Virus record (IMG/VR): IMGVR_UViG_3300046804_000492
Location: 1 to 28,624 of that record
DNA: 28,624 nucleotides
DNA from: a virus
Strand: one strand, 5' to 3'
The translations under genes and the position numbers were made by a program. Shown here in pieces: positions 14,192 to 21,963 of the stretch. The notes beneath the pieces were generated by a model. That model was not told the origin of the DNA and did no database searches. It saw only the letters and a program-made list of their open reading frames with translations. Every line of letters starts with the position of its first letter. Positions within the stretch are counted from its first letter, which is position 1.

Positions 14192-15248
14192 AGAATTTAA
14201 GAACACAGTCACGTATAAAATCTACTTCATAGTCACGTAGTTCAGGATAGATGGGTAAAGATACAACACCTCTGGATAACATTACGCTTGTGCCAAGCAT
14301 ATCCGGTTTAGTTAATCCGGTAGCTGCCGGTAAATCACCCAACACATATTCATAATGAATTTTTGTTTGTATGCCTTCTAATATACAGTGTGTATGAAGT
14401 GAATTTCTCTGATCCATATAGAGCACAAACTTCTGATGTGCATGGGGATCCTCTGTATCATTCAAACAAGTAAGAGGAAGATTCCTAAACGAATCACACC
14501 AGTACTTTGAAATTTCTTGCCTGCGTTTTTGCCAAGCATCTATGTATCTAGCACGTACTAAAATTTGAGCACAGTCTAGTTCGCTCATCTTTGAGTTAGT
14601 ACCAACGTCATGGAAGTAAGGCTTACAATTATCCCTATAACTTGACGCATACAGATATAACTTTTCATCGTTTGTTACGATGGCGCCACCGTTACCGCTA
14701 CTGTTTAGATTCTTTGTAGGATCGAAACTGATTGCCATACCAGATCCAACATCACCACCTGCAACTAACCAATGTTGTGCACCATCAACAATAACACCAT
14801 ATGCGGTCGAGTAACTAGAATCGGCATGTGGCTTACGACCGGCATAACCCATCCAACATTCGTACACTCCACCTTTAGTATCAGATACTATGATACCATT
14901 CTTATCAGTATCGCTTAATTCAATGTCCCAGCCAGCAGTTAAGAATGCGTTAAGTGTTGCAGGATATGTTAGATTAGGCAAGAGAACTTTGGGGTTACTG
15001 TCCATTGTCTCATGGTGTTTTATTTTCTTCCAACGAGCAATAATCTCTAACGCTTGTGTACCACTGTGTACTGTGATAGCGTATTTTGTTTTTGTTTTTA
15101 TACGCAACCAACTTTCAAATTCTTTAGTGAATTTGCCACCCATAAGATTACCATCACGGAGTGCAAGGTCGGTTGCATCTAGCAACTCATCTTTCAAATA
15201 CTCATACTGTCTTTTTAGACCAAAATGGGGAATTTGCGAGCCAGTCAT
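14184..15248 (-). CDS. DegT/DnrJ/EryC1-type aminotransferase (PLP-dependent)
   Basis: 354 residues with the fold-type I layout of sugar aminotransferases. SGTQAL (about 62-67) lies in the phosphate-binding region. VIVDGAQHW provides D155, which pairs with the pyridine nitrogen. SFDPTKN provides the Schiff-base Lys at about K179, followed by GNGGAIVTND, the usual G-GGA pattern. These enzymes convert keto-sugars to amino-sugars. It overlaps the epimerase gene by 47 bases and the radical SAM gene by eight, so the three are one translational unit. A role in remodelling a surface glycan or making a modified sugar is the simplest reading. The N-terminal region is slightly short compared with host enzymes (about 370-400). 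Confidence 0.88.
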   Translation of the reverse strand: MTGSQIPHFGLKRQYEYLKDELLDATDLALRDGNLMGGKFTKEFESWLRIKTKTKYAITVHSGTQALEIIARWKKIKHHETMDSNPKVLLPNLTYPATLNAFLTAGWDIELSDTDKNGIIVSDTKGGVYECWMGYAGRKPHADSSYSTAYGVIVDGAQHWLVAGGDVGSGMAISFDPTKNLNSSGNGGAIVTNDEKLYLYASSYRDNCKPYFHDVGTNSKMSELDCAQILVRARYIDAWQKRRQEISKYWCDSFRNLPLTCLNDTEDPHAHQKFVLYMDQRNSLHTHCILEGIQTKIHYEYVLGDLPAATGLTKPDMLGTSVMLSRGVVSLPIYPELRDYEVDFIRDCVLKFYE

Positions 15249-16173
15249 AATATATTTGAAAACCTTCTTCTACGTCAACTTTCGGATCGAACCCAAAGTC
15301 TCTACGTGCCGCATCGATGTTCAATGCACCTCTACTGGGGAAGTCTAAGTCTCTATCTCCTACTTCAATAGAACCTTTACCAACAATCTTAACTGCAAGT
15401 TGTGCGGCTTCAAGAAGTGTACGACTGTGTGATTTAGTTATATTGTAGGTTTTGTTTTCTGTGTTGTCTGAGAGGGCAGCTGCCACGATTCCGTCTGCGG
15501 CATCGTCAACGAAGGTGAAGTCAAGGGTCTCTCCGGCTCCATTGACTCTAAGAGTATCGCCCCGCATAGCGCGGAGTATAAATTTGCTGATGACGCGGTC
15601 TTCAACGTCAAGTGGACCATATACAGCAGAGGGGCGTATAATAGTATGACACAAATTTGTACGGCGAGTATAGTCTTTAACAAGCCATTCACCTGCGAGT
15701 TTGAGGATTCCATATTGTCCTTGTGGTTTACAGTCATAATCTTCTTTCACATCGTCAGTAAAGTCTCCATACACCATTGACGAACTGATGTATATAAATT
15801 TACGAACGTCATAGTTATTACTAGCTTCTAGTAAATTAATCAAACCTTCGCTCATTACTTTGCTACCCCAAGCAGGATTAGCATTAACTACTTTTTGTCT
15901 AGGAAAACTAGCCATGTGAATAACAATCTCTGGTTGCTCGAGGTTAAAGATTCTATCAACTTCACGGCTGCTAGTAATATCATAACGATAGATACCACTA
16001 GTGTCACTGATATTCTTTAATCTTTCTTCCATGAGATAATCAATCTCTGGTTGGGGGATAATTCCATAGTTTGTTCTCGTATCCATCACTGATACGATGT
16101 GACCTTGGTCTTGCAAACGTTTAACAACGTTGTGGCCTATTAGTCCCAATCCACCTGTTACTAAAATGTTCAT
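15202..16173 (-). CDS. NAD(P)-dependent nucleotide-sugar epimerase/dehydratase
   Basis: 323 residues, short-chain dehydrogenase (extended) fold. GGLGLIG at 7-13 binds NAD(P). ISSSMVYG supplies the catalytic Ser at about 131-132, and QYGILK supplies Y154 and K158 of the YxxxK motif. Length and motif spacing fit GalE/RfbB-like enzymes acting on nucleotide sugars. The start overlaps the TGA of the preceding gene. With the adjacent aminotransferase and radical SAM protein it makes a compact sugar-modification operon. The substrate cannot be read from sequence. Confidence 0.9.
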   Translation of the reverse strand: MNILVTGGLGLIGHNVVKRLQDQGHIVSVMDTRTNYGIIPQPEIDYLMEERLKNISDTSGIYRYDITSSREVDRIFNLEQPEIVIHMASFPRQKVVNANPAWGSKVMSEGLINLLEASNNYDVRKFIYISSSMVYGDFTDDVKEDYDCKPQGQYGILKLAGEWLVKDYTRRTNLCHTIIRPSAVYGPLDVEDRVISKFILRAMRGDTLRVNGAGETLDFTFVDDAADGIVAAALSDNTENKTYNITKSHSRTLLEAAQLAVKIVGKGSIEVGDRDLDFPSRGALNIDAARRDFGFDPKVDVEEGFQIYYDWLANSPFWSKKTV

Positions 16174-16454
16174 TCGAATCTCAACTTATAATATGTTAAT
16201 TGTTTTGGAGTGAAATATGCTTTGATTGTGTACATATATCCATATGTTGGGTGGTCCCAACTACGCAACCACATGGGTTCAGGTGCACTGTTTTTCATAA
16301 TATACTTACCGGCTTCTGTTTGTTGCCATTCGTATATAGGTTGTGCTACCATGATATCAGGATCTTCTACATCACCCATTCTTATTTTATGGACAATATA
16401 TTCTATTGTCCTAGCGTCTTCATCAGACTGCCATTGTTGCTTTAAGTTGTCCAT
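16170..16454 (-). CDS. Small conserved-type phage protein, unknown function
   Basis: 94 residues, start ATG at 16454 inside the 3' end of thymidylate synthase (32-base overlap), ending in TGA overlapping the epimerase ATG. The sequence is rich in Trp, Tyr and Met (PMWLRSWDHPTYGYMYTIKAYF), mixed alpha/beta, without signal or membrane segments. No family is recognised. The position couples nucleotide metabolism to the sugar operon. Confidence 0.75.
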   Translation of the reverse strand: MDNLKQQWQSDEDARTIEYIVHKIRMGDVEDPDIMVAQPIYEWQQTEAGKYIMKNSAPEPMWLRSWDHPTYGYMYTIKAYFTPKQLTYYKLRFE

Positions 16455-17334
16455 GTGATTGATAGTTTTCTAATTGAATGTCTTGCATTGTGATTTGAAA
16501 GATATTAGTTTTATCTGAATTCAAACGCAATGTAGGAGTTGGAAATTCTTCTCTAGTTAATTGTTCTTTAACTTGTTCAATGTGTGATTCATAGATATGA
16601 GTATCACCCATTGAGATAATCAATTCACCTACTTTGTAACCTAAGTGATGTGCCAATAAATGAGTAAGAAGCGCATAAGAAGCAATGTTGAAAGGTAAAC
16701 CCAAGAACACATCAACACTACGCTGATACATATGGCAACTAAGTTCTTTGTCTTTGCTAACATAGAATTGTGACATTACGTGACACGGTGGTAAGGCCAT
16801 TTGGTCTAACTCTCCCGCGTTCCACGCATTGATTATGTGCCTACGACCATTCGGGTCTTTTTGTAGACTTTCCAATAAGTTCTTGAGTTGATCCGTCTCT
16901 TTGACATGGAAGTTACCCTCGCGGTTGTATTGACTACCGAAGTCGTCTTTAAACGTTTCCTGTTTGTGGTGAACTGGGGTTTTCCAGTGACGCCATTGTA
17001 CTCCATATACACGACCGAGGTCTCCCTCGTATTGTGCTTTAGGTTTCCAATAGGGTGCAAGTGCGTTTGGTGTCCAAATTGTGACACTACCTTCTCTGTT
17101 GCCATGTGTGATTTCAGCCAGTCTACGCTCATCACCTGAGCCTTCAATAAACCATAGTAACTCGCCACAGACAGCTTTCCAAGCAAGTTTCTTAGTGGTG
17201 ATGGCAGGGAATCCTGTACGCAAATCAAAGCGCAGACTACGGCCAAAAACACTACGGGTGCCAACACCAGTTCTATCATCTTTCTTTTCTCCGTTCTCTA
17301 AAATATCTTCTAGCAAATCGTGATACTGTTTCAT
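16423..17334 (-). CDS. thyA: Thymidylate synthase (ThyA type)
   Basis: 303 residues from the ATG at 17334, which overlaps the DHFR stop (ATGA). It converts dUMP to dTMP using methylene-tetrahydrofolate, feeding phage DNA synthesis. Signature features: DDRTGVGTRSVFG at the N-terminus, the active site PPCHVMSQF with C184, QRSVDVFLGLPFNIASYA (the folate/dUMP region) and GDTHIYESH near the C-terminus. An insertion around residues 92-140 relative to E. coli ThyA (264) is present, as in longer T4-type enzymes. The tight coupling to dihydrofolate reductase matches the metabolic need to regenerate tetrahydrofolate. Confidence 0.96.
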   Translation of the reverse strand: MKQYHDLLEDILENGEKKDDRTGVGTRSVFGRSLRFDLRTGFPAITTKKLAWKAVCGELLWFIEGSGDERRLAEITHGNREGSVTIWTPNALAPYWKPKAQYEGDLGRVYGVQWRHWKTPVHHKQETFKDDFGSQYNREGNFHVKETDQLKNLLESLQKDPNGRRHIINAWNAGELDQMALPPCHVMSQFYVSKDKELSCHMYQRSVDVFLGLPFNIASYALLTHLLAHHLGYKVGELIISMGDTHIYESHIEQVKEQLTREEFPTPTLRLNSDKTNIFQITMQDIQLENYQSHGQLKATMAV

Positions 17335-17774
17335 TTTCTTTTCCAAATTTCGTAAGTGTGGTCTGCATTAGTCTCTGTACTAACGCAAGTAAACTCTTGT
17401 TCTAATTTTAACAAATCAATGAAAGTATCGCAAGTGTATTCGGTAAAAGTCCTAGTAGCATGAATCTCGTCCAAGTACTGCCAATAACTCTCAATCATCT
17501 TGGCACCACCGATGAGCCATACTTCTTTTTCTTTTGCTATCACATCATCATCTGGATTAGTGATGCTGTCAACCGGGCGGCTCGTCTTTACCCAGTTAGT
17601 TCTATTAGGTAAGGGTTTTTTCGGTAAACTGTCCCAAGTGTTGCGACCCATAAGAACAATCTTATTTGTTGTCAACTCCTTGAATCTTGGTAAATCGCCC
17701 TCGATTTTACTCCAGGGCAACTTACCATCATAACCGATTCCTCCTTTAGGATCAAAGGCTATAATTAACTTCAT
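17331..17774 (-). CDS. folA: Dihydrofolate reductase
   Basis: 147 residues. It reduces dihydrofolate, the by-product of thymidylate synthase, to tetrahydrofolate using NADPH. The N-terminus IIAFDPKGGIGYDGKLPW includes the Met20-loop pattern with the conserved Trp. KIVLMGRNTWDSLPKKPLPNR is the NADPH-binding helix region, and EVWLIGGAKMIE is the second glycine-rich segment. The acidic active-site residue in the EGDLPRFKELT region is visible. Start and stop overlap both neighbours by four bases (ATGA), giving a folate operon with thyA. Confidence 0.95.
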   Translation of the reverse strand: MKLIIAFDPKGGIGYDGKLPWSKIEGDLPRFKELTTNKIVLMGRNTWDSLPKKPLPNRTNWVKTSRPVDSITNPDDDVIAKEKEVWLIGGAKMIESYWQYLDEIHATRTFTEYTCDTFIDLLKLEQEFTCVSTETNADHTYEIWKRK

Positions 17775-18067
17775 AATCTTCCAAGTATTTTATCTGTCTC
17801 CGGTTGTACTACTTCTGCAATAGTCTCTACACTTAGGATGAACTCAACGCTAACAATCATAGGATCTAATTCGTAAAGTTTACGACTTACCACCTCTTCT
17901 ACCTCTTCAGGCTCTAACCCCTGTTTCAGTAAATTCTGGATGTTGATTGTCTGTTGCTTCTTCCCTAACATCTTTATAATAATTTTTTTAATGAATTGAA
18001 CAGGAACATGCTTTTTTTCTACGCTCTCTAAAAGTTGTTCCCATTTACTCAAATTGTCGGGAGTCAT
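17771..18067 (-). CDS. Conserved T4-like phage protein, unknown function
   Basis: 98 residues. It contains VPVQFIKKIIIKMLGKKQQTINIQ, GLEPEEVEEVV and a C-terminal VQPETDKILGRL. This arrangement resembles a small protein often found in T4-like cyanophages and related environmental phages (recalled, not searched), where it lies near structural or DNA-metabolism genes. No catalytic motif. It ends in TGA overlapping the DHFR ATG, and its ATG lies four bases past the stop of the upstream AT-hook protein. Confidence 0.78.
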   Translation of the reverse strand: MTPDNLSKWEQLLESVEKKHVPVQFIKKIIIKMLGKKQQTINIQNLLKQGLEPEEVEEVVSRKLYELDPMIVSVEFILSVETIAEVVQPETDKILGRL

Positions 18068-18071
18068 TATA

Positions 18072-18752
18072 TTATAGTGCTGGAGCTTTTACCTTTGCAG
18101 GACGACCTCTACCTCTTTTAGCTGGTGTTTCGGCTGTTACTTGAGTTGCTGTAGGAATACCTAACATATCGTTAGCTTGTTGTTCCAAACGTGCGCTCTC
18201 GGCTAACAAACCTTTTGCTTCCGCTGCCATACGTTGTGCTTGTTGTAACAAATTGTTTGCTAATGCACTATCACCTAAAATACCATCAGCTTGACTTACT
18301 GCTTCAACTTGTTGACCACGATGACGACGGGCAATTTCGACTGGGTCTTGAATACCACGTGTTGAATCTAATTCTGCTAAACGCTTAACAGCTTCTTCGC
18401 CTTGTTGCATCTCATCCAAAATCTTATTCAACTCATCCAAACGAATAGTAGTATTTGAATTTGGTGTCATTACAATTTGACTTGTTTGCACTTTCTTAAT
18501 CAATCCTTGACTATGCAATACTTGCAAAATGTACTTACCATCAGCCGTGTGTTGACGATTCAATGCGTCCGCTAAGTTTTCACTTTGTTGACCAATTGTA
18601 CTTTCGATACATTGCATCATCGGATCGTGAATGTGACGATTTAATAAATCTGTATATGTAACCAACGCCATATGTGGTTCGCCGGGCACTTCTCTGAAAA
18701 TCACAGCAACTTTGCGTTCACCGTGTTTACCGACATGTCGTAAAAAACTCAT
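18072..18752 (-). CDS. Phage protein with coiled coil and C-terminal AT-hook-like motif
   Basis: 226 residues, ATG with AAGGAG upstream. The N-terminal 60 residues look globular (SFLRHVGKHGERKVAVIFREVPGEPHMALVTY, written in part). Residues about 110-195 are Ala/Gln/Glu-rich helices with heptad character (ANNLLQQAQRMAAEAKGLLA). The last residues contain KRGRGRPAK, an AT-hook-type DNA minor-groove binding motif. This suggests a DNA-binding protein with a helical oligomerisation domain, perhaps a scaffold or nucleoid-like factor. Function otherwise unknown. Confidence 0.78.
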   Translation of the reverse strand: MSFLRHVGKHGERKVAVIFREVPGEPHMALVTYTDLLNRHIHDPMMQCIESTIGQQSENLADALNRQHTADGKYILQVLHSQGLIKKVQTSQIVMTPNSNTTIRLDELNKILDEMQQGEEAVKRLAELDSTRGIQDPVEIARRHRGQQVEAVSQADGILGDSALANNLLQQAQRMAAEAKGLLAESARLEQQANDMLGIPTATQVTAETPAKRGRGRPAKVKAPAL

Positions 18753-18766
18753 ATTATTCTCCTTAT

Positions 18767-18777
18767 GCCCATTGGGC
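18767..18777 (-). promoter_or_regulatory. Small hairpin before the AT-hook gene
   Basis: GCCC-AAT-GGGC on the minus strand, a short 4-bp GC stem lying just before the AAGGAG ribosome site of the gene starting at 18752. Could protect the 5' end of the message; weak evidence. Confidence 0.3.
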
Positions 18778-18806
18778 TAAAGATATTTAATATGAATTAG
18801 ACTAGT

Positions 18807-19064
18807 TTAATTATTTCCTGACCAACGCAATTCATATATCATTGCTTCGCTAGGATCTTCAAAAAAGATATAGGTTTTCCAATCTAAAGAACCATCTAAT
18901 GTATTTTGGTCAGTTACACCATATCTACCGTGCAAAGAAGTCAATACCCATTGTTTAGATTCTGTGGTTACGGGTGTATGTGCTTTAACAAAGTGCCGAG
19001 GTATGTTCGGGGTCACCTCTCTGACCCCGAACCAAGCATAAGGATTTAACTCCTTATTAATCAT
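18807..19064 (-). CDS. Small protein, unknown function
   Basis: 85 residues from the ATG at 19064 (a GTG one codon earlier is possible). It overlaps the end of the small membrane protein gene. Trp-rich, mixed alpha/beta (LNPYAWFGVREV, WVLTSLHGRYGVTD, DWKTYIFFED, MIYELRWSGNN). No motif recognised; no signal or membrane segment. Confidence 0.72.
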   Translation of the reverse strand: MINKELNPYAWFGVREVTPNIPRHFVKAHTPVTTESKQWVLTSLHGRYGVTDQNTLDGSLDWKTYIFFEDPSEAMIYELRWSGNN

Positions 19065-19182
19065 CACTCTTTCGAATCCCGTCTAGCATGTATTTTAGAA
19101 TCCAATAGAAGGCATAAACCACGCCTCCTAGAATTAGCACCATAATGATAGTACCAATAGTTTCACCGAAAATTTCTAGCAT
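19057..19182 (-). CDS. 41-residue single-pass membrane protein
   Basis: ATG at 19182 with AAGGAG-like spacing from the VWA gene stop region, ending in TAA. The 41 residues form one hydrophobic segment (TIGTIIMVLILGGVVYAFYWIL) flanked by an acidic N-terminus and a basic C-terminal tail (KYMLDGIRKSDD), consistent with an inner-membrane protein with the C-terminus inside. It starts nine bases past the VWA gene stop and overlaps the next start, so it is part of that operon. Function unknown; a small membrane partner or holin-like role cannot be excluded. Confidence 0.65.
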   Translation of the reverse strand: MLEIFGETIGTIIMVLILGGVVYAFYWILKYMLDGIRKSDD

Positions 19183-19191
19183 GATTACTCC

Positions 19192-20463
19192 TTACTTTTC
19201 ATCATATAATGCGAACTGACCGAATGGGGGATGCGGGTCCTTATCTCCATGAATAATCCATGTAGTATCGCAATAGTCGGGGTCACCCCAAGAACCGCAA
19301 GGATAACCATCAGTAAACACAATAAGTCGTTTAGGTACATTTCCTGCCTCTTTCAAATAATCAAAGATAACATCAAAGTCAGTGCCACCGCCACCTTTGG
19401 GTTCGTATGTGTCGATAGAGTCCATGTTCTCGCTAGTGAAATCTTGCGGATTGTAAGTATCTGTATCGAAACAGAATACATGAACTTTATAACCATCGAA
19501 CGATTCCATCATGCCAGCAATCTCACCCAAGAATGCCTGAGCTTGTGCATCACTAATTGAACCTGACATGTCAAGAGCAACTACTACATCAATTTCTTCA
19601 CCTGGTGTCATGCCTGGCATAACTGCGTCCATGTGCCAACCTCTGCGTGATGGGCGCATCCAAGAATAGTCTGTGCGAATTGCACTAGTCAAGTTTGTTT
19701 GAATCAACTCACGCCAGGGCATAACTGGGTCAGTTACTTGACGAACAAGACGCTCAACACCTAAGGGCAATGAACCTGCTTCTGCTGATTGTGCGGCGTT
19801 GATAATTGCTTGACGCATTTCTTGACGAATACGGTCTTTTTCTTCTTGTGAAAGTTTTGGGCGACCTTTGCCTGGGCGCTCATCTCCGTCATCACCCTCG
19901 TCACCATCACCATCCATGTGTTCATCTAGCAACTGGTCAATCAAGTCATCCATGCTAATCTTCTGCACATTCTTCATCAAGTCATCATAGACTTCTTCTG
20001 CTGGCTTGCCATCATATTTTTGTTCATACAAGCAAGGTACAGTAGTAATGAACTGACCAACTTTGTGACGCTTCAAGTCGGCGTTAACACAATAGTCATC
20101 GGCAATGTTCCACATTTGAGGGTCACGATGATTACGGCGACCCATATGGTCATATACAACGTGCAATACTTCGTGTGCTACCAAAAACTCAACTTCTTTT
20201 GGCTTCAACATCATAATGAAGCGGCTATTGTAATAAAATGTTTGACCGTCAGTAGCCGCTGTACCACACCATTCGTCTGCGTTAACAAGTTTCAAACGAG
20301 TAGCTAAGTTACCAAAGAATGAATGACGCAAGAGTAGACCGATACGTGCTGATACAAGTCGCTCACGTGCATCGTGGTCTACTTTATTATCAGTGGGACC
20401 AATCAAGTTATCAAACTTTTTGTTGCGGGTCTTTTTCTTAGATTTGTCGATTACATCACTCAT
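19192..20463 (-). CDS. VWA-domain protein with N-terminal zinc-metallopeptidase-like domain
   Basis: 423 residues. The N-terminal part has HEVLH at about 97-101 (HExxH) in FLVAHEVLHVVYDHMGRRNH, as in DUF2201-type metallopeptidase-like domains. An acidic, disordered linker (DGDGDEGDDGDE) follows near residue 185. The C-terminal von Willebrand factor A domain has the MIDAS motif DMSGS at about 298-302 and a distal FTDGYP. Such VWA proteins act with MoxR-family AAA+ ATPases as metal-dependent chaperone or maturation pairs; the MoxR gene lies just upstream in transcription order (20769-21893). Expressed from its own sigma70-type promoter with AGGAG upstream of the ATG. Confidence 0.88.
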   Translation of the reverse strand: MSDVIDKSKKKTRNKKFDNLIGPTDNKVDHDARERLVSARIGLLLRHSFFGNLATRLKLVNADEWCGTAATDGQTFYYNSRFIMMLKPKEVEFLVAHEVLHVVYDHMGRRNHRDPQMWNIADDYCVNADLKRHKVGQFITTVPCLYEQKYDGKPAEEVYDDLMKNVQKISMDDLIDQLLDEHMDGDGDEGDDGDERPGKGRPKLSQEEKDRIRQEMRQAIINAAQSAEAGSLPLGVERLVRQVTDPVMPWRELIQTNLTSAIRTDYSWMRPSRRGWHMDAVMPGMTPGEEIDVVVALDMSGSISDAQAQAFLGEIAGMMESFDGYKVHVFCFDTDTYNPQDFTSENMDSIDTYEPKGGGGTDFDVIFDYLKEAGNVPKRLIVFTDGYPCGSWGDPDYCDTTWIIHGDKDPHPPFGQFALYDEK

Positions 20464-20486
20464 GTTTACTCCTGTTTAATGACTAT

Positions 20487-20515
20487 ATTATAACACATTC
20501 AGGATTAAATTGCAA
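20487..20515 (-). promoter_or_regulatory. Sigma70-type promoter for the VWA gene
   Basis: Minus strand: TTGCAA (20515-20510), 17-base spacer, TATAAT (20492-20487). The -10 is a perfect consensus. The promoter overlaps the 3' end of the 55-residue gene; transcription would start about 17 bases before the VWA ATG (20463). Confidence 0.75.
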
Positions 20516-20672
20516 GCCCGCGGAAACCTTTGTCGTATGCGATAAGTGCATAGGGTAGTGCCTTATCCAAATGGTATAGCTGGATACCTTGATCCTTACT
20601 CAATCCTTTTGCACGGATTCGTTGACCGATTGCGTAGAAGTATTTGTTACCTGAGTATTTTACTCGTTTCAT
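20505..20672 (-). CDS. 55-residue basic protein, unknown function
   Basis: An ATG at 20672 is preceded by AAGGATTT and the frame runs 55 codons to TAA. The residues begin MKRVKYSGNKYFYAIGQRIR and end DKGFRGLAI; the protein is basic and aromatic with no Cys. It lies between the MoxR terminator and the VWA promoter. Composition and ribosome site argue for a real gene, but no family is recognised. Confidence 0.65.
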   Translation of the reverse strand: MKRVKYSGNKYFYAIGQRIRAKGLSKDQGIQLYHLDKALPYALIAYDKGFRGLAI

Positions 20673-20687
20673 ATTAAATCCTTAGAG

Positions 20688-20765
20688 AAAAAAGGGCGAG
20701 AATATTCACACTATCCTCGCCCATAAAAGTGTCTTGCGACACTAGGGAGTCAACTTTATGTTGAC
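20688..20765 (-). terminator. Three tandem hairpins ending in a Rho-independent terminator after the MoxR gene
   Basis: Read on the minus strand: GTCAAC-ATAAA-GTTGAC (20765-20749); AGTGTC-GCAA-GACACT with a GNRA loop (20743-20728); then GGGCGAG-15 nt-CTCGCCC (20722-20694) followed directly by six T (20693-20688). The last element is a classical intrinsic terminator. The first two may protect the MoxR message 3' end. The first begins three bases past the MoxR TAA. Confidence 0.88.
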
Positions 20766-20768
20766 GAA

Positions 20769-21893
20769 TTAGGAGCCTGCATCAACGATGTACTTGCCAT
20801 ACTTCTTATGGAACTCGTCAAAGTTCTTCAACTGAGTTGGCTCGATTGGGAGTTGATATGTTTTCAACGCAATCTTAGCACCCATAACGACCAACTCAGT
20901 TTCAAAGTTGTCCATCATATATTGAATGAAGTTGTATGCCATTTCGTGGAACTTTTTATTGTCTACACGCTTGTTAGTGATGGCATCTTTCAATTCGTAG
21001 CACATTGAAATAGTCAATGAGTACATAGCAGAAATTTCTTTCACTGCCAAAGTTTTGACTTTGCCTTCCAAGATATCTTGCGGGTCGGGCATCTTGCCTG
21101 CAACTTTGCGGTGAGCCATGAACTTAACAGCAAGACCGTCACCAACTGCACCTGCAACCAAGTTAAACAATGAATCACTATCAATGTTATCTTCGTCATT
21201 CAACAAGTCACTAACGAAACACCATGAACGAGGTGTAGCGAATGCACGGCTTGAAGATTTGGCATCAAAGTCGTACATGTCATTCTTAGCAAAAGACAAG
21301 TAACCAACAACGTCTTTGTGAATGCCTTCGTTAACAGCCCACAACTGCCATGCATTAAAGTCTGGGCGCATTTCTAAGTGAACGAAACGGTTAGCGAGTG
21401 GCATGGGCATACGATATGTAACACCTTTGTCACTGTCGCGGTTACCTGCGGCGATGATAACAACATTATCTGGGAGTTTGTACTTACCTACACGACGGTT
21501 CAAGATAAGTTGATAACCTGCAGCCTGAACAGCTGGGGGTGCTGAGTTCATTTCGTCAAGAAACAAAACTACAGTCTTAAACTTGCTTGCGAATTCTTCG
21601 CTTGGCAAATCGACTGGCTCAGCCCAATCCATCTTACCGTTCTCTTTGTTGAAGAATGGGATACCACGAATGTCAGTAGGTTCCATTTGTGCCATACGCA
21701 AGTCAATCATAGCTTCTTTAGAGCCACCGAGTTCAACTGCTAGTTGTTGAACAACATCAGACTTACCGATACCGGGAGGACCCCACAAGAACACGGGGCG
21801 TTTTGCTTTCATAGCCTGCTTGAGAGAACGAGCGGCTTGAATTGCTGTGATTGTGTGATTGTCGCTCACTGCGCTTGCACTAGATTTTGACAT
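20769..21893 (-). CDS. MoxR-family AAA+ ATPase
   Basis: 374 residues. Walker A GPPGIGKS at about 38-45 and Walker B VVLFLDEMN with D113/E114; sensor-like AAGNRDSD and an Arg-rich segment follow (MPLANRFVHLEMRPD), typical of MoxR ATPases. These proteins use ATP to remodel or mature partner complexes, usually together with a VWA protein encoded alongside. That pairing is seen here (19192-20463), separated by a terminator and a small gene. T4-like phages often carry this pair, but its phage role is unsettled. The start has AGGAG eight bases upstream and a near-consensus sigma70 promoter. Confidence 0.92.
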   Translation of the reverse strand: MSKSSASAVSDNHTITAIQAARSLKQAMKAKRPVFLWGPPGIGKSDVVQQLAVELGGSKEAMIDLRMAQMEPTDIRGIPFFNKENGKMDWAEPVDLPSEEFASKFKTVVLFLDEMNSAPPAVQAAGYQLILNRRVGKYKLPDNVVIIAAGNRDSDKGVTYRMPMPLANRFVHLEMRPDFNAWQLWAVNEGIHKDVVGYLSFAKNDMYDFDAKSSSRAFATPRSWCFVSDLLNDEDNIDSDSLFNLVAGAVGDGLAVKFMAHRKVAGKMPDPQDILEGKVKTLAVKEISAMYSLTISMCYELKDAITNKRVDNKKFHEMAYNFIQYMMDNFETELVVMGAKIALKTYQLPIEPTQLKNFDEFHKKYGKYIVDAGS

Positions 21894-21934
21894 ATAGTTA
21901 ACTCCTGTTTTTTATGTCGTTGAAAAGAAACTGT

Positions 21935-21963
21935 ATTATATGTGATTTGTGATTTATCGTCAA
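21935..21963 (-). promoter_or_regulatory. Strong sigma70-type promoter for the MoxR gene
   Basis: Minus strand: TTGACG (21963-21958), 17-base spacer, TATAAT (21940-21935). Eleven of twelve hexamer positions match consensus. The -35 overlaps the last codons of the SprT-like gene. Expected start of transcription is about 35 bases before the MoxR ATG. Confidence 0.88.

Noticed and set aside
14890-15348. Long plus-strand frame (152 codons) opposite the aminotransferase and epimerase
   Set aside because: It is antisense to two clear enzyme genes, has no ribosome site and its translation is compositionally odd.
19231-19560. Plus-strand frame (109 codons) opposite the VWA domain
   Set aside because: Antisense shadow of a well-supported gene; no promoter or ribosome site.
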